A program made the position numbers and the translations under genes. From assembly GCA_016124855.1 (NCBI GenBank), contig WGMX01000020.1, forward strand, positions 248,001 through 312,000: a DNA stretch of 64,000 nucleotides, read 5' to 3'. Positions 16,328 through 24,253 of the stretch are shown here, one piece after another. Numbering within the stretch: the stretch's first letter is position 1; the number at the start of each line of letters is the position of its first letter. This DNA is from Anaerolineaceae bacterium. Its GTDB lineage: Bacteria > Chloroflexota > Anaerolineae > Aggregatilineales > Phototrophicaceae. Below the pieces are notes generated by a model that made no database searches, was not told the DNA's origin, and saw only the letters and a program-made list of their open reading frames with translations.

Positions 16328-18536
16328 ACAGGCAGAAATTCTCACCTACACCAACGGCAAGATGGGCGTGTCGGCGGTTCCCGGCAGCGGCAAAACCTCG
16401 ACGCTTTCCTACCTCGCCGCCAAGATGGTCGCTACGCTTGACCTTGCCGAGGGCCAAGAAATCTTGATCGTCACGCTGGTCAAATCCGCCGTTGGCAACT
16501 TTTCGCAGTCGATGGCACGTTACCTCAAAACCGAGTTTAATCTCCTACCGGGACTCGGCTACCGCGTGCGGACTTTACACGGCCTCGCTAATGACATCGT
16601 GCGCGAGCGTCCCAGTCTGGTCGGCCTTGCTAACGACTTCCGCGTTATCGACGAACGCGAAGCCGACGACATGTTGGATGATGCCGTGCAGTCGTGGGTG
16701 CGCGCCAATCCCTCGGCAGCCGATAATTTCCTGACCGAAGAACATTATGCCAACGCTTACACCCGCAGCAACCATTGGCCGGATACCCTTAAGAGTATGG
16801 CGCTCAACTTCATCCGTCAGGCCAAAGATATGCAGCTTGACGACCGCAAAGTGCGTGACCGTTTAGATCGTTTCGGTTTGTCGCTGCCGCTGGCGGAAAT
16901 TTGCCTCAACATCTACGAGCAGTACGAGCGCGGATTGCGTGCGCGTGGTGCGGTTGACTTCCAAGACCTGATTCGCCTCGCCTTGCGTGTCCTCGAAGTT
17001 GACGCACAATACCTCGCCCGATTGCGTGAACGTTGGCCTTATATCCTTGAAGACGAAGCACAGGACAGCAGCCTGCTGCAAGAACAAATCCTACGTAAAC
17101 TGGTTGGTGATAAAGGCAATTGGGTGCGTGTTGGTGATCCGAATCAGGCCATTTTCGAAACCTTCACCACCGCCAATCCGCGTTATCTCCGTGACTTCTT
17201 GAACGAAAAAGGTGTGCAAGCGCGGACGCTGCCCAATTCTGGACGCAGCACCGGGAGCATCATTAACCTCGCCAACCGTTTGATTAGTTGGTCGTTGGAA
17301 CATCCCATTCCTGAAATCCGCTCTCGACAGCCATTGGGCGAACCCTTCATCGAACCCACACCGCCCGATGATCCGCAGGGCAACCCGCCGGATATGCCGC
17401 TGTCCGTCCAACTGCGCGGCGAGAAATATACACCCGACGAAGAACGTAGCGCCATCATCGCCTCACTCAAAAAATGGCTGCCGGAAAATCCCGACAAAAC
17501 CGTCGCTGTGCTGCTGCCCATCAACAGCAGCGGCGCCAATATGGTACAGGCGCTCCGCAAAGCCGGACTCGATTATGTCGAAAACTTGCGTTCGACCACC
17601 GGCACGCGCGCGGTCGTCGGAGCGCTGGCATTTCTGCTGGATTATCTGCTCGACCCTAAAAACAGTCCCGCGCTGGCGAACGTCTATCGTGTTTGGCGGC
17701 GTGATGATCGCGGTGATGAAGATGTCGAACGCGGCATTGATACCATCGTCACCGAACTGCGAAAAATTCCCAACTTGGAGGATTTCATCTGGCCGCGCAC
17801 ATCTGATTGGCTCGAAGATAAAGTCTCGCCCCACGAACAACCGGAATTACACGCGCATTTGGTCGAATTTCGTGGACAGGTTCGCCGCTGGCTTGCCGCT
17901 GCGGATTTGCCCATCGACCAACTCATCCTGACCATCGCCGGTGATCTCTTCACGCTCGAATCCGAAGTAGCGACCGCCTATGCCGTCGCCCTTTATCTAC
18001 GCCGCTTTGCCGAACTGCATCCCGAAGCGCGGATGCCTGAATATGCCGAAGAACTCCGTGCCATCGCGCAGGGCAAGCGCAACTTCAGCGGCGTCGATGA
18101 TGACGACGAAGCCTTCGACCCCGACGCGCACAAAGGCATCGTCACTGTCACCACCATGCACAAAGCCAAAGGTTTGGAGTGGGATCGCGTCTATCTGATG
18201 TCGGTCAACAATTACGACTATCCCTCCGCTGATCAATTTGACTCCTTCATCGGCGAAAAGTGGTTCATCCGTGACGGACTCAATCTCGATTCCGAAGCGC
18301 TGTCGCAGCTCCAATCCGTCGTCACCGGACAGGATTACATCGAAGGCCAAGCCACCCGCGAAGCCCGTATCGACTACGCCGCTGAACGCCTGCGCTTGCT
18401 CTACGTCGGCATCACCCGTGCCCGCCGTGAACTGATCGTCACATGGAACTCCGGTCGTAAAGGCGAACAGCTCGAAGCCCGCCCCCTCGCCGCCCTGCGC
18501 GGTTGGTGGGAACAGCATCACGCCCAACCGACGTGA
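16308..18536 (+). CDS. UvrD/AddA-like ATP-dependent DNA helicase
   Basis: 742 residues with all main superfamily 1A motifs: Walker A AVPGSGKT (23-30), Walker B DEAQD (249-253), VGDPNQAIFETF (motif III region), VTVTTMHKAKGLEWDRVYL (motif V) and LRLLYVGITRARREL (motif VI). It should be an active 3'-5' DNA translocase. Unlike AddA or RecB it has no C-terminal nuclease domain; that activity is supplied by the separate gene at 18671. The 20-base overlap with the upstream AddB-like gene signals coupled translation and a complex. Confidence 0.92.
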   Translation: MFKARPKQAEILTYTNGKMGVSAVPGSGKTSTLSYLAAKMVATLDLAEGQEILIVTLVKSAVGNFSQSMARYLKTEFNLLPGLGYRVRTLHGLANDIVRERPSLVGLANDFRVIDEREADDMLDDAVQSWVRANPSAADNFLTEEHYANAYTRSNHWPDTLKSMALNFIRQAKDMQLDDRKVRDRLDRFGLSLPLAEICLNIYEQYERGLRARGAVDFQDLIRLALRVLEVDAQYLARLRERWPYILEDEAQDSSLLQEQILRKLVGDKGNWVRVGDPNQAIFETFTTANPRYLRDFLNEKGVQARTLPNSGRSTGSIINLANRLISWSLEHPIPEIRSRQPLGEPFIEPTPPDDPQGNPPDMPLSVQLRGEKYTPDEERSAIIASLKKWLPENPDKTVAVLLPINSSGANMVQALRKAGLDYVENLRSTTGTRAVVGALAFLLDYLLDPKNSPALANVYRVWRRDDRGDEDVERGIDTIVTELRKIPNLEDFIWPRTSDWLEDKVSPHEQPELHAHLVEFRGQVRRWLAAADLPIDQLILTIAGDLFTLESEVATAYAVALYLRRFAELHPEARMPEYAEELRAIAQGKRNFSGVDDDDEAFDPDAHKGIVTVTTMHKAKGLEWDRVYLMSVNNYDYPSADQFDSFIGEKWFIRDGLNLDSEALSQLQSVVTGQDYIEGQATREARIDYAAERLRLLYVGITRARRELIVTWNSGRKGEQLEARPLAALRGWWEQHHAQPT

Positions 18537-18623
18537 TTTTTGTTCCCTCCCTCGCTTGCGGGCTATCACCAGAGTGAGCCTGCGAGCGTTGGTGATGTGG
18601 GTTAGGGTGGGGGTAACTCCGCA

Positions 18624-18654
18624 TTTCTCTGTGTCTCTGTGGTTAAATTCTTTG
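18624..18654 (+). repeat. dispersed CTTTGTG phrase repeat, copy 2
   Basis: TTTCTCTGTGTCTCTGTGG, followed by TTAAATTCTTTG, lies immediately before the ribosome-binding region of the nuclease gene. It matches the phrase at 14158 and 25246. It fills part of a 119-base spacer that otherwise separates two genes of one operon. Confidence 0.5.
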
Positions 18655-18670
18655 CTTGAGGTTATTTCCC

Positions 18671-19498
18671 ATGAATCTTCCCGACGACTTCATTTTCAGC
18701 CAGAGCAGCCTCCAAGATTACGTCGATTGTCCGCGCCGCTTCCAGCTTAGATACCTGCTCAAACAGCGCTGGCCCGCGCCCCAAGTCGATGACATGCTGG
18801 AATTCGAACATCACATGGAGCAGGGCGAAACCTTCCACCATCTGGTGCATCAACACCTCGTCGGCATTCCGGCGGATATCCTCGCCGCCCGCATCACTGA
18901 TCCTGATTTGCAGCGCTGGTTCGCCACTTATCTCAAGAACGGTCTACAGGATGTGCCCGCTCGACGCCGCCCCGAATCGACTCTCACCGTCCCACTCGGA
19001 GACCACCTGCTGCTCGCCAAGTTTGATCTGCTCGCCGTCGAACCGAACGGACGCGCCCTCATCCTCGACTGGAAAACCGGCAAGCACATGCCCCGCGCCG
19101 AAAACCTAGCCCGACGCTTACAAACCGTCGTTTATCGTTATGTCCTCGCCACCGGAGGCAGTCATCTCAACGGCGGCAAACCGGTTGCGCCCGAAAATAT
19201 CGAGATGATTTACTGGTACGCCGACCACGACGGCGCGACGCTGCGCTTCCCCTATGATGCCGCCGGATACGCCGCCGACCGTGACTATCTGCTGCAACTG
19301 GTCGATGAGATCAACACCCGCCCCGACTTCCCCTTGACCACCGACGAACGCCGCTGCCGCTACTGTGTCTATCGCTCCCTCAACAATCGCGGTGTCGAAG
19401 CCGGATCGATCAGCGAATGGGACGAGAACAACGCCCTCGAACTCGACATGGACGACTTCTCCCTCGACATCGAACAAATCGCTGAGATTGAGTTTTAG
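18671..19498 (+). CDS. PD-(D/E)XK nuclease of the RecB/Cas4 type
   Basis: 275 residues. The nuclease core is complete: QGETFHHLVH (motif I helix), Asp119 in AKFDLLAVE, D133-W-K135 in LILDWKTGK and QTVVYRY (Q151, Y155). RecB/AddB/Cas4 nucleases usually bind a 4Fe-4S cluster through one N-terminal and three C-terminal Cys. Here Cys20 (DYVDCPRRF), Cys229 and Cys232 (RRCRYC) are present, but the fourth position is Asn238 (YRSLNNRG). The cluster may be absent or differently ligated. The ATG at 18671 is preferred to an upstream TTG; GAGG lies 9 bases before it. It probably supplies nuclease activity to the two helicase-like subunits upstream. Confidence 0.88.
   Translation: MNLPDDFIFSQSSLQDYVDCPRRFQLRYLLKQRWPAPQVDDMLEFEHHMEQGETFHHLVHQHLVGIPADILAARITDPDLQRWFATYLKNGLQDVPARRRPESTLTVPLGDHLLLAKFDLLAVEPNGRALILDWKTGKHMPRAENLARRLQTVVYRYVLATGGSHLNGGKPVAPENIEMIYWYADHDGATLRFPYDAAGYAADRDYLLQLVDEINTRPDFPLTTDERRCRYCVYRSLNNRGVEAGSISEWDENNALELDMDDFSLDIEQIAEIEF
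19472..19498 (+). repeat. direct repeat, left copy (nuclease C-terminal codons)
   Basis: These 27 bases encode the final EQIAEIEF plus stop of the nuclease. A near copy lies at 20102-20128. It encodes the same octapeptide and a stop (TGA instead of TAG), with two synonymous third-base differences. The pair brackets the 201-residue gene. Confidence 0.8.
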
Positions 19499-20103
19499 TG
19501 AACACATCGCAACTATCACAAAACGAAATCGCTGATGCCCTGAGTTTCTTCGCATCTCAGGGGTTTGTTGCGGATTACAATGATCAAGAACAGAAAATCA
19601 CTGGCGGCACTGAAAAATTAGTATGGGAGTCGGGTGGTGTTGAGGGTTACGTAAATGGATTTCGTATTGATCTCATCGCTGACAAATGGACAGTGCGCCT
19701 CAAAATTGGACAAATACCCTTTGATGTTCCGCTGCCAAATTTAAAGTTCGCTAGCAAATTTGTAGTTAATCTCTATAAACCATCTGAGCCGTTTCAGGAT
19801 GGCACAATAACTTCTGACGAGGCTGTTTCAAAACTGCTTAAGCATGGCTTCGATGCATTTTATACACCCGGTGACTTTCGCTACCATCCAAATAAGGGGT
19901 CTATCACCATTTGTTATGAAGATTATTGCTCAAATGGCATAGGAATTTATAGAAACGGGAGCTATTATTTTGTAATGGAGTTTTTCTCAAAACCGTTTTC
20001 AAGAAAGCGCCTGTATATTGGCGATACCCTATTAGAGGTCATCGACTTTCTCTGCTCCGATTTGTTTGATACCGGAGCTTACACTTCAATAAACTCAGGT
20101 TGA
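19498..20103 (+). CDS. hypothetical protein inserted at the end of the nuclease gene
   Basis: 201 residues, GTG start that overlaps the nuclease stop by one base (TAGTG). There is no signal peptide or clear membrane helix. The sequence is aromatic and beta-rich (IGIYRNGSYYFVMEFF), with a repeated strand pattern, and I recognise no family. Base composition is visibly more AT-rich than the helicase/nuclease genes. The gene is bracketed by a 27-base direct repeat of the nuclease 3' end, which points to arrival by insertion. Immunity-protein or defence-accessory roles are conceivable but unsupported. Confidence 0.65.
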   Translation: MNTSQLSQNEIADALSFFASQGFVADYNDQEQKITGGTEKLVWESGGVEGYVNGFRIDLIADKWTVRLKIGQIPFDVPLPNLKFASKFVVNLYKPSEPFQDGTITSDEAVSKLLKHGFDAFYTPGDFRYHPNKGSITICYEDYCSNGIGIYRNGSYYFVMEFFSKPFSRKRLYIGDTLLEVIDFLCSDLFDTGAYTSINSG

Positions 20104-20128
20104 ACAAATCGCCGAGATCGAGTTTTGA
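20102..20128 (+). repeat. direct repeat, right copy (orphan nuclease C-terminal codons)
   Basis: GAACAAATCGCCGAGATCGA and the following AGTTTTGA read E-Q-I-A-E-I-E-F-stop, the same as the nuclease terminus 630 bases to the left, but untranslated here. This is the residue expected if a segment entered at the gene's 3' end and either restored or duplicated it. Confidence 0.8.
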
Positions 20129-20197
20129 TTATTTAAATGTATTTTGATGGATCTTATGAGAGGATAAACTGACCGTATTTCACTTCATTTATAAAGA

Positions 20198-20713
20198 CTA
20201 TTCGTCATTTTCTCGTTCTGGCATATTTAGACCTAACTGGTAGTTTTCATCTTCAAAACTTAAAGCAATGATATGACCTTTTGCAAGTTCCCTAAGACCA
20301 TCATTATGGCTATATAATTTTGTTGCCCCATGAGAAATGGCGGTAGCAATAATCATTGTATCCGCATCTAATTCTTTTCTTGTAAGGTCTGGATGTATCA
20401 GCCTAATGTCTTGATACCGTTTATTTATAATGTGTTCTTTGCGGATTCGAGCAAAAATGGCGGCTGCTTTTAAGTCAAATTCTACAATTCTCCAGTCTTC
20501 TTTTAATTTCCCAAGAACTTTTGCGTAATCGTTTTCGTCGACCGGTACAAGCATTTCTCCGGCAACGATTGTCGGAATAATAATTGTTGCTTCTTGTTTG
20601 TCTAACCATTTCATAAAATCAGTTGCAGGTGCAATAAGATTTTCAGAACCGCGAACCGACTTTCCAACTATAGCCCAATAGAGTATTTGGGTATCAACAC
20701 ATACAACTTCCAT
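20198..20713 (-). CDS. PIN-domain protein
   Basis: 171 residues with a PIN-type acidic set: Asp7 (VVCVDTQILYWA), Glu53 (IVAGEML), Asp116/Asp118 (ELDADTMIIATA) and Asp138 (SHNDGL). It should bind Mg/Mn and cleave RNA like VapC, but it is longer than the ~130-residue toxins and its partner is not a small antitoxin. The gene ends close to the orphan repeat at 20128 and begins 6 bases after the stop of the 269-residue gene, so the two form one unit. AT-rich, like the neighbouring insert. Confidence 0.75.
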   Translation of the reverse strand: MEVVCVDTQILYWAIVGKSVRGSENLIAPATDFMKWLDKQEATIIIPTIVAGEMLVPVDENDYAKVLGKLKEDWRIVEFDLKAAAIFARIRKEHIINKRYQDIRLIHPDLTRKELDADTMIIATAISHGATKLYSHNDGLRELAKGHIIALSFEDENYQLGLNMPERENDE

Positions 20714-20719
20714 ATAATT

Positions 20720-21529
20720 CTAATTCTCTTCCTCGTCAGTTCCGCGAATCTCAGTAATAAGCTGTTCAATATCTACATTACTATAATAATTACCTACTAT
20801 ATCATATATTGATTCAAGTGCTTGGTCGACGGGTTTCTTTGAATATTCTGTAACTCTCTCAATAAGAAAATGATCTAGTGACATGTCTCTCAAATCCCAT
20901 CGCGCAGTACCATATACCCCAACCTCTGAATAAAGTCTTTGTCCTAACTGGCGAGCGATTTGTAAATCTTGCCCACGAGTTATATGGCACACTTGTATGT
21001 TACCAGTGGATAGCCGGATACTGGCTCTGGGGGGTTCGACACCGCCTACACTGATTACAGTACCATATAGAGTTGTTTTACCACTTGAAGTCGGAATCTC
21101 TGCATCGATTTTTGTATTTGTGTTAACTGTTGCAAGTTGTGTATTTTTGCCGTTTTTCTGCCAAAATTCTATATCAGTCGAATATTTCCTAGCAATTTTT
21201 CTTAGTGTTTTAACAGCCTCTATTGACTTTGAAGGTATTTTCGAATAATTGCCTGTATTGATTGATGTGGCAACTTGATTAGCGGCAACAATAACTTCCT
21301 GCTCGAACTGAGATTGAAAAATTAAATCATAACTGTGATGCTCAATGGCAGCCAGCCCAACTGTGATTTGACTTTCATCAATACCTAATGCTCGATTATC
21401 GCGTGCAACGATTGCTGCCAACATAATCTCAATACTAGAAATAAGCTCACCAACGTCTCTTGAACTTATTTTGTCAGGCGTTGCATTTTCGCCTAATATT
21501 CTAATTTCTATCAGATTTTTATCTGACAT
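20720..21529 (-). CDS. hypothetical protein paired with PIN-domain protein
   Basis: 269 residues, soluble, no family recognised. The N-terminal half is a mixed alpha/beta region (IEIRILGENATPDKISSRDV). The central stretch TTLYGTVISVGGVEPPRASI and the following strands look like an OB or small beta-barrel. A helical tail ends in acidic residues (RGTDEEEN). It lies 6 bases upstream of the PIN gene. An RNA-binding partner or an antitoxin of unusual size would fit the pairing; this is inference. Confidence 0.65.
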   Translation of the reverse strand: MSDKNLIEIRILGENATPDKISSRDVGELISSIEIMLAAIVARDNRALGIDESQITVGLAAIEHHSYDLIFQSQFEQEVIVAANQVATSINTGNYSKIPSKSIEAVKTLRKIARKYSTDIEFWQKNGKNTQLATVNTNTKIDAEIPTSSGKTTLYGTVISVGGVEPPRASIRLSTGNIQVCHITRGQDLQIARQLGQRLYSEVGVYGTARWDLRDMSLDHFLIERVTEYSKKPVDQALESIYDIVGNYYSNVDIEQLITEIRGTDEEEN

Positions 21530-21976
21530 TTTTCATAACACCACATACTCGAACGACCATAAATAAACTGTGTTAAATAATCTATCGATAATTCAATTCT
21601 ACGCTACTTAAGATAATACGCAAAATTATTAATCTGATAATTGATCACTTTTGATATGTGTTTACCCATTTAACAAATGATAGCACTGATCCCTACTTAG
21701 AACAAGTGTTCACAAATAATAGGGGATTTCGTAAATTCGTTTAAGGTGTTAAATTAGTTATGTTTATTTTCGGTTAACCCGACAAACCCATCTCCAACCA
21801 CCCACCAACCTCACGCCGCCTCATCCTCCCTCAAAACCGTTAGCGCCAATCCACGCAAACAGTTACCAAATGTTCTTCCAAAAGGTAACCCGTTCGCCTC
21901 TCATCTGTTGTATGCTGTTGATAGGAAGTCGCCCAACGAGTATTGAGAGTCGCTTTTAGGCGGCTTTATTCATCTT

Positions 21977-21998
21977 GCCGGAGGGTTTATCCTCCGGC
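21977..21998. terminator. GC-rich hairpin
   Basis: GCCGGAGG (21977-21984), a 6-base loop, and CCTCCGGC (21991-21998), followed by TTTGG on the plus strand. It could be a weak terminator; T-runs are short on both sides. Confidence 0.4.
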
Positions 21999-22070
21999 TT
22001 TGGATTTGACATTGCCGCCTCTGCCGCTTTCGCCGCATATTTCGCCGAATCAAGCACTCTGCCTTTGTAG

Positions 22071-22090
22071 TTGGCTGGCGACTGGCGACC
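22071..22090 (+). repeat. TGGCTGG-GACTGGCGAC phrase repeat, copy 1
   Basis: TTGGCTGGCGACTGGCGACC matches, with few differences, the reverse complement of 54875-54896. Both copies lie in long gene-free stretches. The nature of the element is unknown. Confidence 0.45.
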
Positions 22091-22298
22091 GGTAGCGAAC
22101 AACTTTTTTGGCAATCTTGGCGTCAGACACACCACACCCGCTTTGCCGCAGCTTCAGCCGAACCACCCGCCGAAAGTCGCCGATTTCGCCAAATACCAGC
22201 CCGACGTTGACAACATTTTTGCCAACTTTGCCATAAAACAAACGAGGCCCGTGTTTCCACAAGCCTCGCCCATCACTAAACCGTCCTAAACAGGAGGA

Positions 22299-23831
22299 TT
22301 ACCGGCTTTGTCGCCCAATAAACCCGAACCGCGCCAGATCAACCCCGGACGTATACTGCGTGCCATCCGGCAGAGTCGCGCCCGTCAAATCAGCATCCCG
22401 CACGCTGGTATTGCTGATCTTGGCCTCTTTCAAGTTCGCGCCGCGCAGCTTCGCATCTCGCAAATCGGTTCCGCGCAAATCAGCCCGCAGCAGATTCGCA
22501 TTGGTCAGATCGGCATCGCGCAGATTCGCCTCACGGAACGCCGCGCCTTCCAAATTCGCGTCCTGAAAACGGGCATCATGCAAGTCGGCATGGTTAAAGT
22601 GCGCCCCTTGCGCCTGCACTTGGATGAAAGTCGCGTCTTCCATGTTTGCGCTGTCGAAATTCGTGCCTTGCAGTTGGGCGTTGCTGAAGTCAGCTTCTTC
22701 GAGGTTCGCCTCGGCAAAGTTCGCGCCCTGTAACTGCGCCTGAACGAAGGAGGCTTCTTGCAAATTCGCTGCGTTGAATTCCGCGCCATGCGCATTCACG
22801 CCCACAAACTGCGCCTCAGATATTTCGGCATCACGGAAGTTCGCGCCTTGCAAACTCGCTTGGTTGAATACGGCCTCACGCAAATCCGCACCGTGGAAGT
22901 TCGCGCCGTCCGCGCTGCATCCGACCAGTTCGGCCTCGGTAAGGCTCACACCGTTCAGGTTTGCGCCCTGCAAATTGGCTTGGTTCAGAAGCGCTTCCGG
23001 CAGATTAGCGTTCGAAAGGTTGGCCGCGCTCAAGTTTGCGCCCACCAACTCGGCCTCCCCCAGATCAGCGTCTGATAGGTTCGAAGCCGACAAATTTGCG
23101 TTGTTCAGCTTCGCCTCGCGCATATCGGCGGAGGACAAATTGCGCCCGCTCATTTCCTGCCCGCTCAGGTTGACCCCGCGCAAATCGCTGTCCTCCAATG
23201 ATCCTTCAGATGAAGTAATCACGATGCGGCGTTTGCGTTTCGGCCTATCGCTGTCCTTCATCCATTCGCCGAAGTTGCGGTCGATGTTCACATCGATCTC
23301 ATCCAGCGCACGGCGCAGCGCGCCCTGTGTCGCGTACAGAATGCGGTCACGAATTTCCGCGCCCAGATTCTTGATCTCCTCAATATCTGGGTTTCCCGGC
23401 TGGCCGGGATGGTGTGGAACCTGTCCTTCCCACATCGGTGGAACCGGTGGCACAGGGGGAACCGGCGGAATCGGGTGTGGGAAATGTTGGTGACCCACAC
23501 CATCTACCGGCGGCGGTTCTGGTGGCTGCGGATACGAGTCACGCAGCAGCCCGTCGATGTAAGGCGCAAGTTGGCTGGTCGCGAGGTGAACCTGTGCCAC
23601 CTTATCCGCATCATCAGCCGTATCCGCCACATCCAGCGCCAGCGCATCCGTCACATACGTATCCTCCGGCAGCAGCGCGGCGATGCGGCTGTGCAGGTTG
23701 CGATAACTCTTGACCGCCATGTTGCCCGTGCCTTTGTGGGTTTCGGTTTCGTAGGCACGTTCGACCATTCCGGCCAGTGTTTTGAGAGGAGGCAGCAGTT
23801 GCCGTAATCCTCGTCGTGTCTCGTCGTTCAT
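22299..23831 (-). CDS. pentapeptide-repeat protein with Pro-rich linker
   Basis: 510 residues. A helical N-terminal domain (1-100) and a Pro/His linker with a repeated PPVP unit (about 103-145) lead to a second helical piece and a basic patch, DRPKRKRR. From about 215 to 495 there are over 50 consecutive pentapeptides of the A(D/N)Lxx type (GVNLSG, ANLSAS, ANLQG), forming a right-handed four-sided beta-helix. Pentapeptide proteins include DNA-mimic gyrase protectors and many of unknown role. No transmembrane segment. It is last in an operon led by an ECF sigma factor, 37 bases after the 73-residue gene, so it may be a main output of that regulator. Confidence 0.85.
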   Translation of the reverse strand: MNDETRRGLRQLLPPLKTLAGMVERAYETETHKGTGNMAVKSYRNLHSRIAALLPEDTYVTDALALDVADTADDADKVAQVHLATSQLAPYIDGLLRDSYPQPPEPPPVDGVGHQHFPHPIPPVPPVPPVPPMWEGQVPHHPGQPGNPDIEEIKNLGAEIRDRILYATQGALRRALDEIDVNIDRNFGEWMKDSDRPKRKRRIVITSSEGSLEDSDLRGVNLSGQEMSGRNLSSADMREAKLNNANLSASNLSDADLGEAELVGANLSAANLSNANLPEALLNQANLQGANLNGVSLTEAELVGCSADGANFHGADLREAVFNQASLQGANFRDAEISEAQFVGVNAHGAEFNAANLQEASFVQAQLQGANFAEANLEEADFSNAQLQGTNFDSANMEDATFIQVQAQGAHFNHADLHDARFQDANLEGAAFREANLRDADLTNANLLRADLRGTDLRDAKLRGANLKEAKISNTSVRDADLTGATLPDGTQYTSGVDLARFGFIGRQSR

Positions 23832-23868
23832 CTCAGTAGCTCCTCTAGTTTCGTAGCATATTGTAATC

Positions 23869-24090
23869 TCAGCTCGAGGCTGTTTCTATAACATTTAATT
23901 TTTCTTCATGTGCGCCCAATGAACTTAAACGGGTTAAGCGTTCACCGGTGTTGATCATCCACGTTCCCACCGTCGCCAAAATTTGATCGGTTATGCCCGG
24001 CTGCGTTGGGATCAGGCGGTCATTGTGTGCTTCGTTCACCAACTCGTTCATGCGTTGTTGTGCGCGGATTACATCAAGTTGATAATTCAT
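23869..24090 (-). CDS. small hypothetical protein in sigma factor operon
   Basis: 73 residues, mostly helical (MNYQLDVIRAQQRMNELVNE), no membrane segment. A strong AAGGAG site precedes the ATG and supports a real gene. It overlaps the 59-codon gene upstream by 17 bases. No recognised family; a short coiled protein of this kind could act as an adaptor or anti-sigma-like factor, without evidence. Confidence 0.7.
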   Translation of the reverse strand: MNYQLDVIRAQQRMNELVNEAHNDRLIPTQPGITDQILATVGTWMINTGERLTRLSSLGAHEEKLNVIETASS

Positions 24091-24253
24091 CGTATTCGTC
24101 TCCTTCAGACGTCCAAGTGTTGTCAGCAGCGTCGATGGTTTCGCCTAACATGGGGGATAAACAAACTTCTCCCTCACTGCTGGCTTCATGCGTATCGGCA
24201 TGAATTTCCGCCAGCAGCCCTTCCAGCCGTTCGCGTTCGCTCTTGTTACGCAT
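24074..24253 (-). CDS. 59-residue hypothetical protein between sigma factor and 73-residue gene
   Basis: The ATG at 24253 lies within the last codons of the sigma factor gene (8-base overlap, CATGCGTAA). The frame runs 59 codons to a TGA at 24074. The product starts MRNKSERERLEGLLAEIHAD and is acidic and helical, with a single Cys. Double overlap with both neighbours, in the same direction, is the main evidence. The N-terminal charged helix could contact the sigma factor; this is conjecture. Confidence 0.6.
   Translation of the reverse strand: MRNKSERERLEGLLAEIHADTHEASSEGEVCLSPMLGETIDAADNTWTSEGDEYDELST

Larger units (their letters stand above)
21530..22298. other. 769-base intergenic region between the PIN module and the pentapeptide gene
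   Basis: The left 240 bases are very AT-rich and should contain the leftward promoter of the PIN module. From about 21780 the composition switches abruptly to GC-rich, marking the edge of the AT-rich segment. The right part has a perfect hairpin GCCGGAGG/CCTCCGGC (21977-21998) and a TTGGCTGGCGACTGGCGACC phrase (22071-22090) shared with 54875-54896. The short open frames on both strands around 22050-22290 are low-complexity and not credible genes. Confidence 0.55.

Noticed and set aside
22050..22290. Two opposed frames of 70-72 codons in the gap before the pentapeptide gene
   Set aside because: They mirror each other over a phrase-repeat segment and have no ribosome site.
22308..23807. Long plus-strand frames opposite the pentapeptide gene
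   Set aside because: The repeated codon pattern of the pentapeptides keeps the opposite frames open; no independent start signal.
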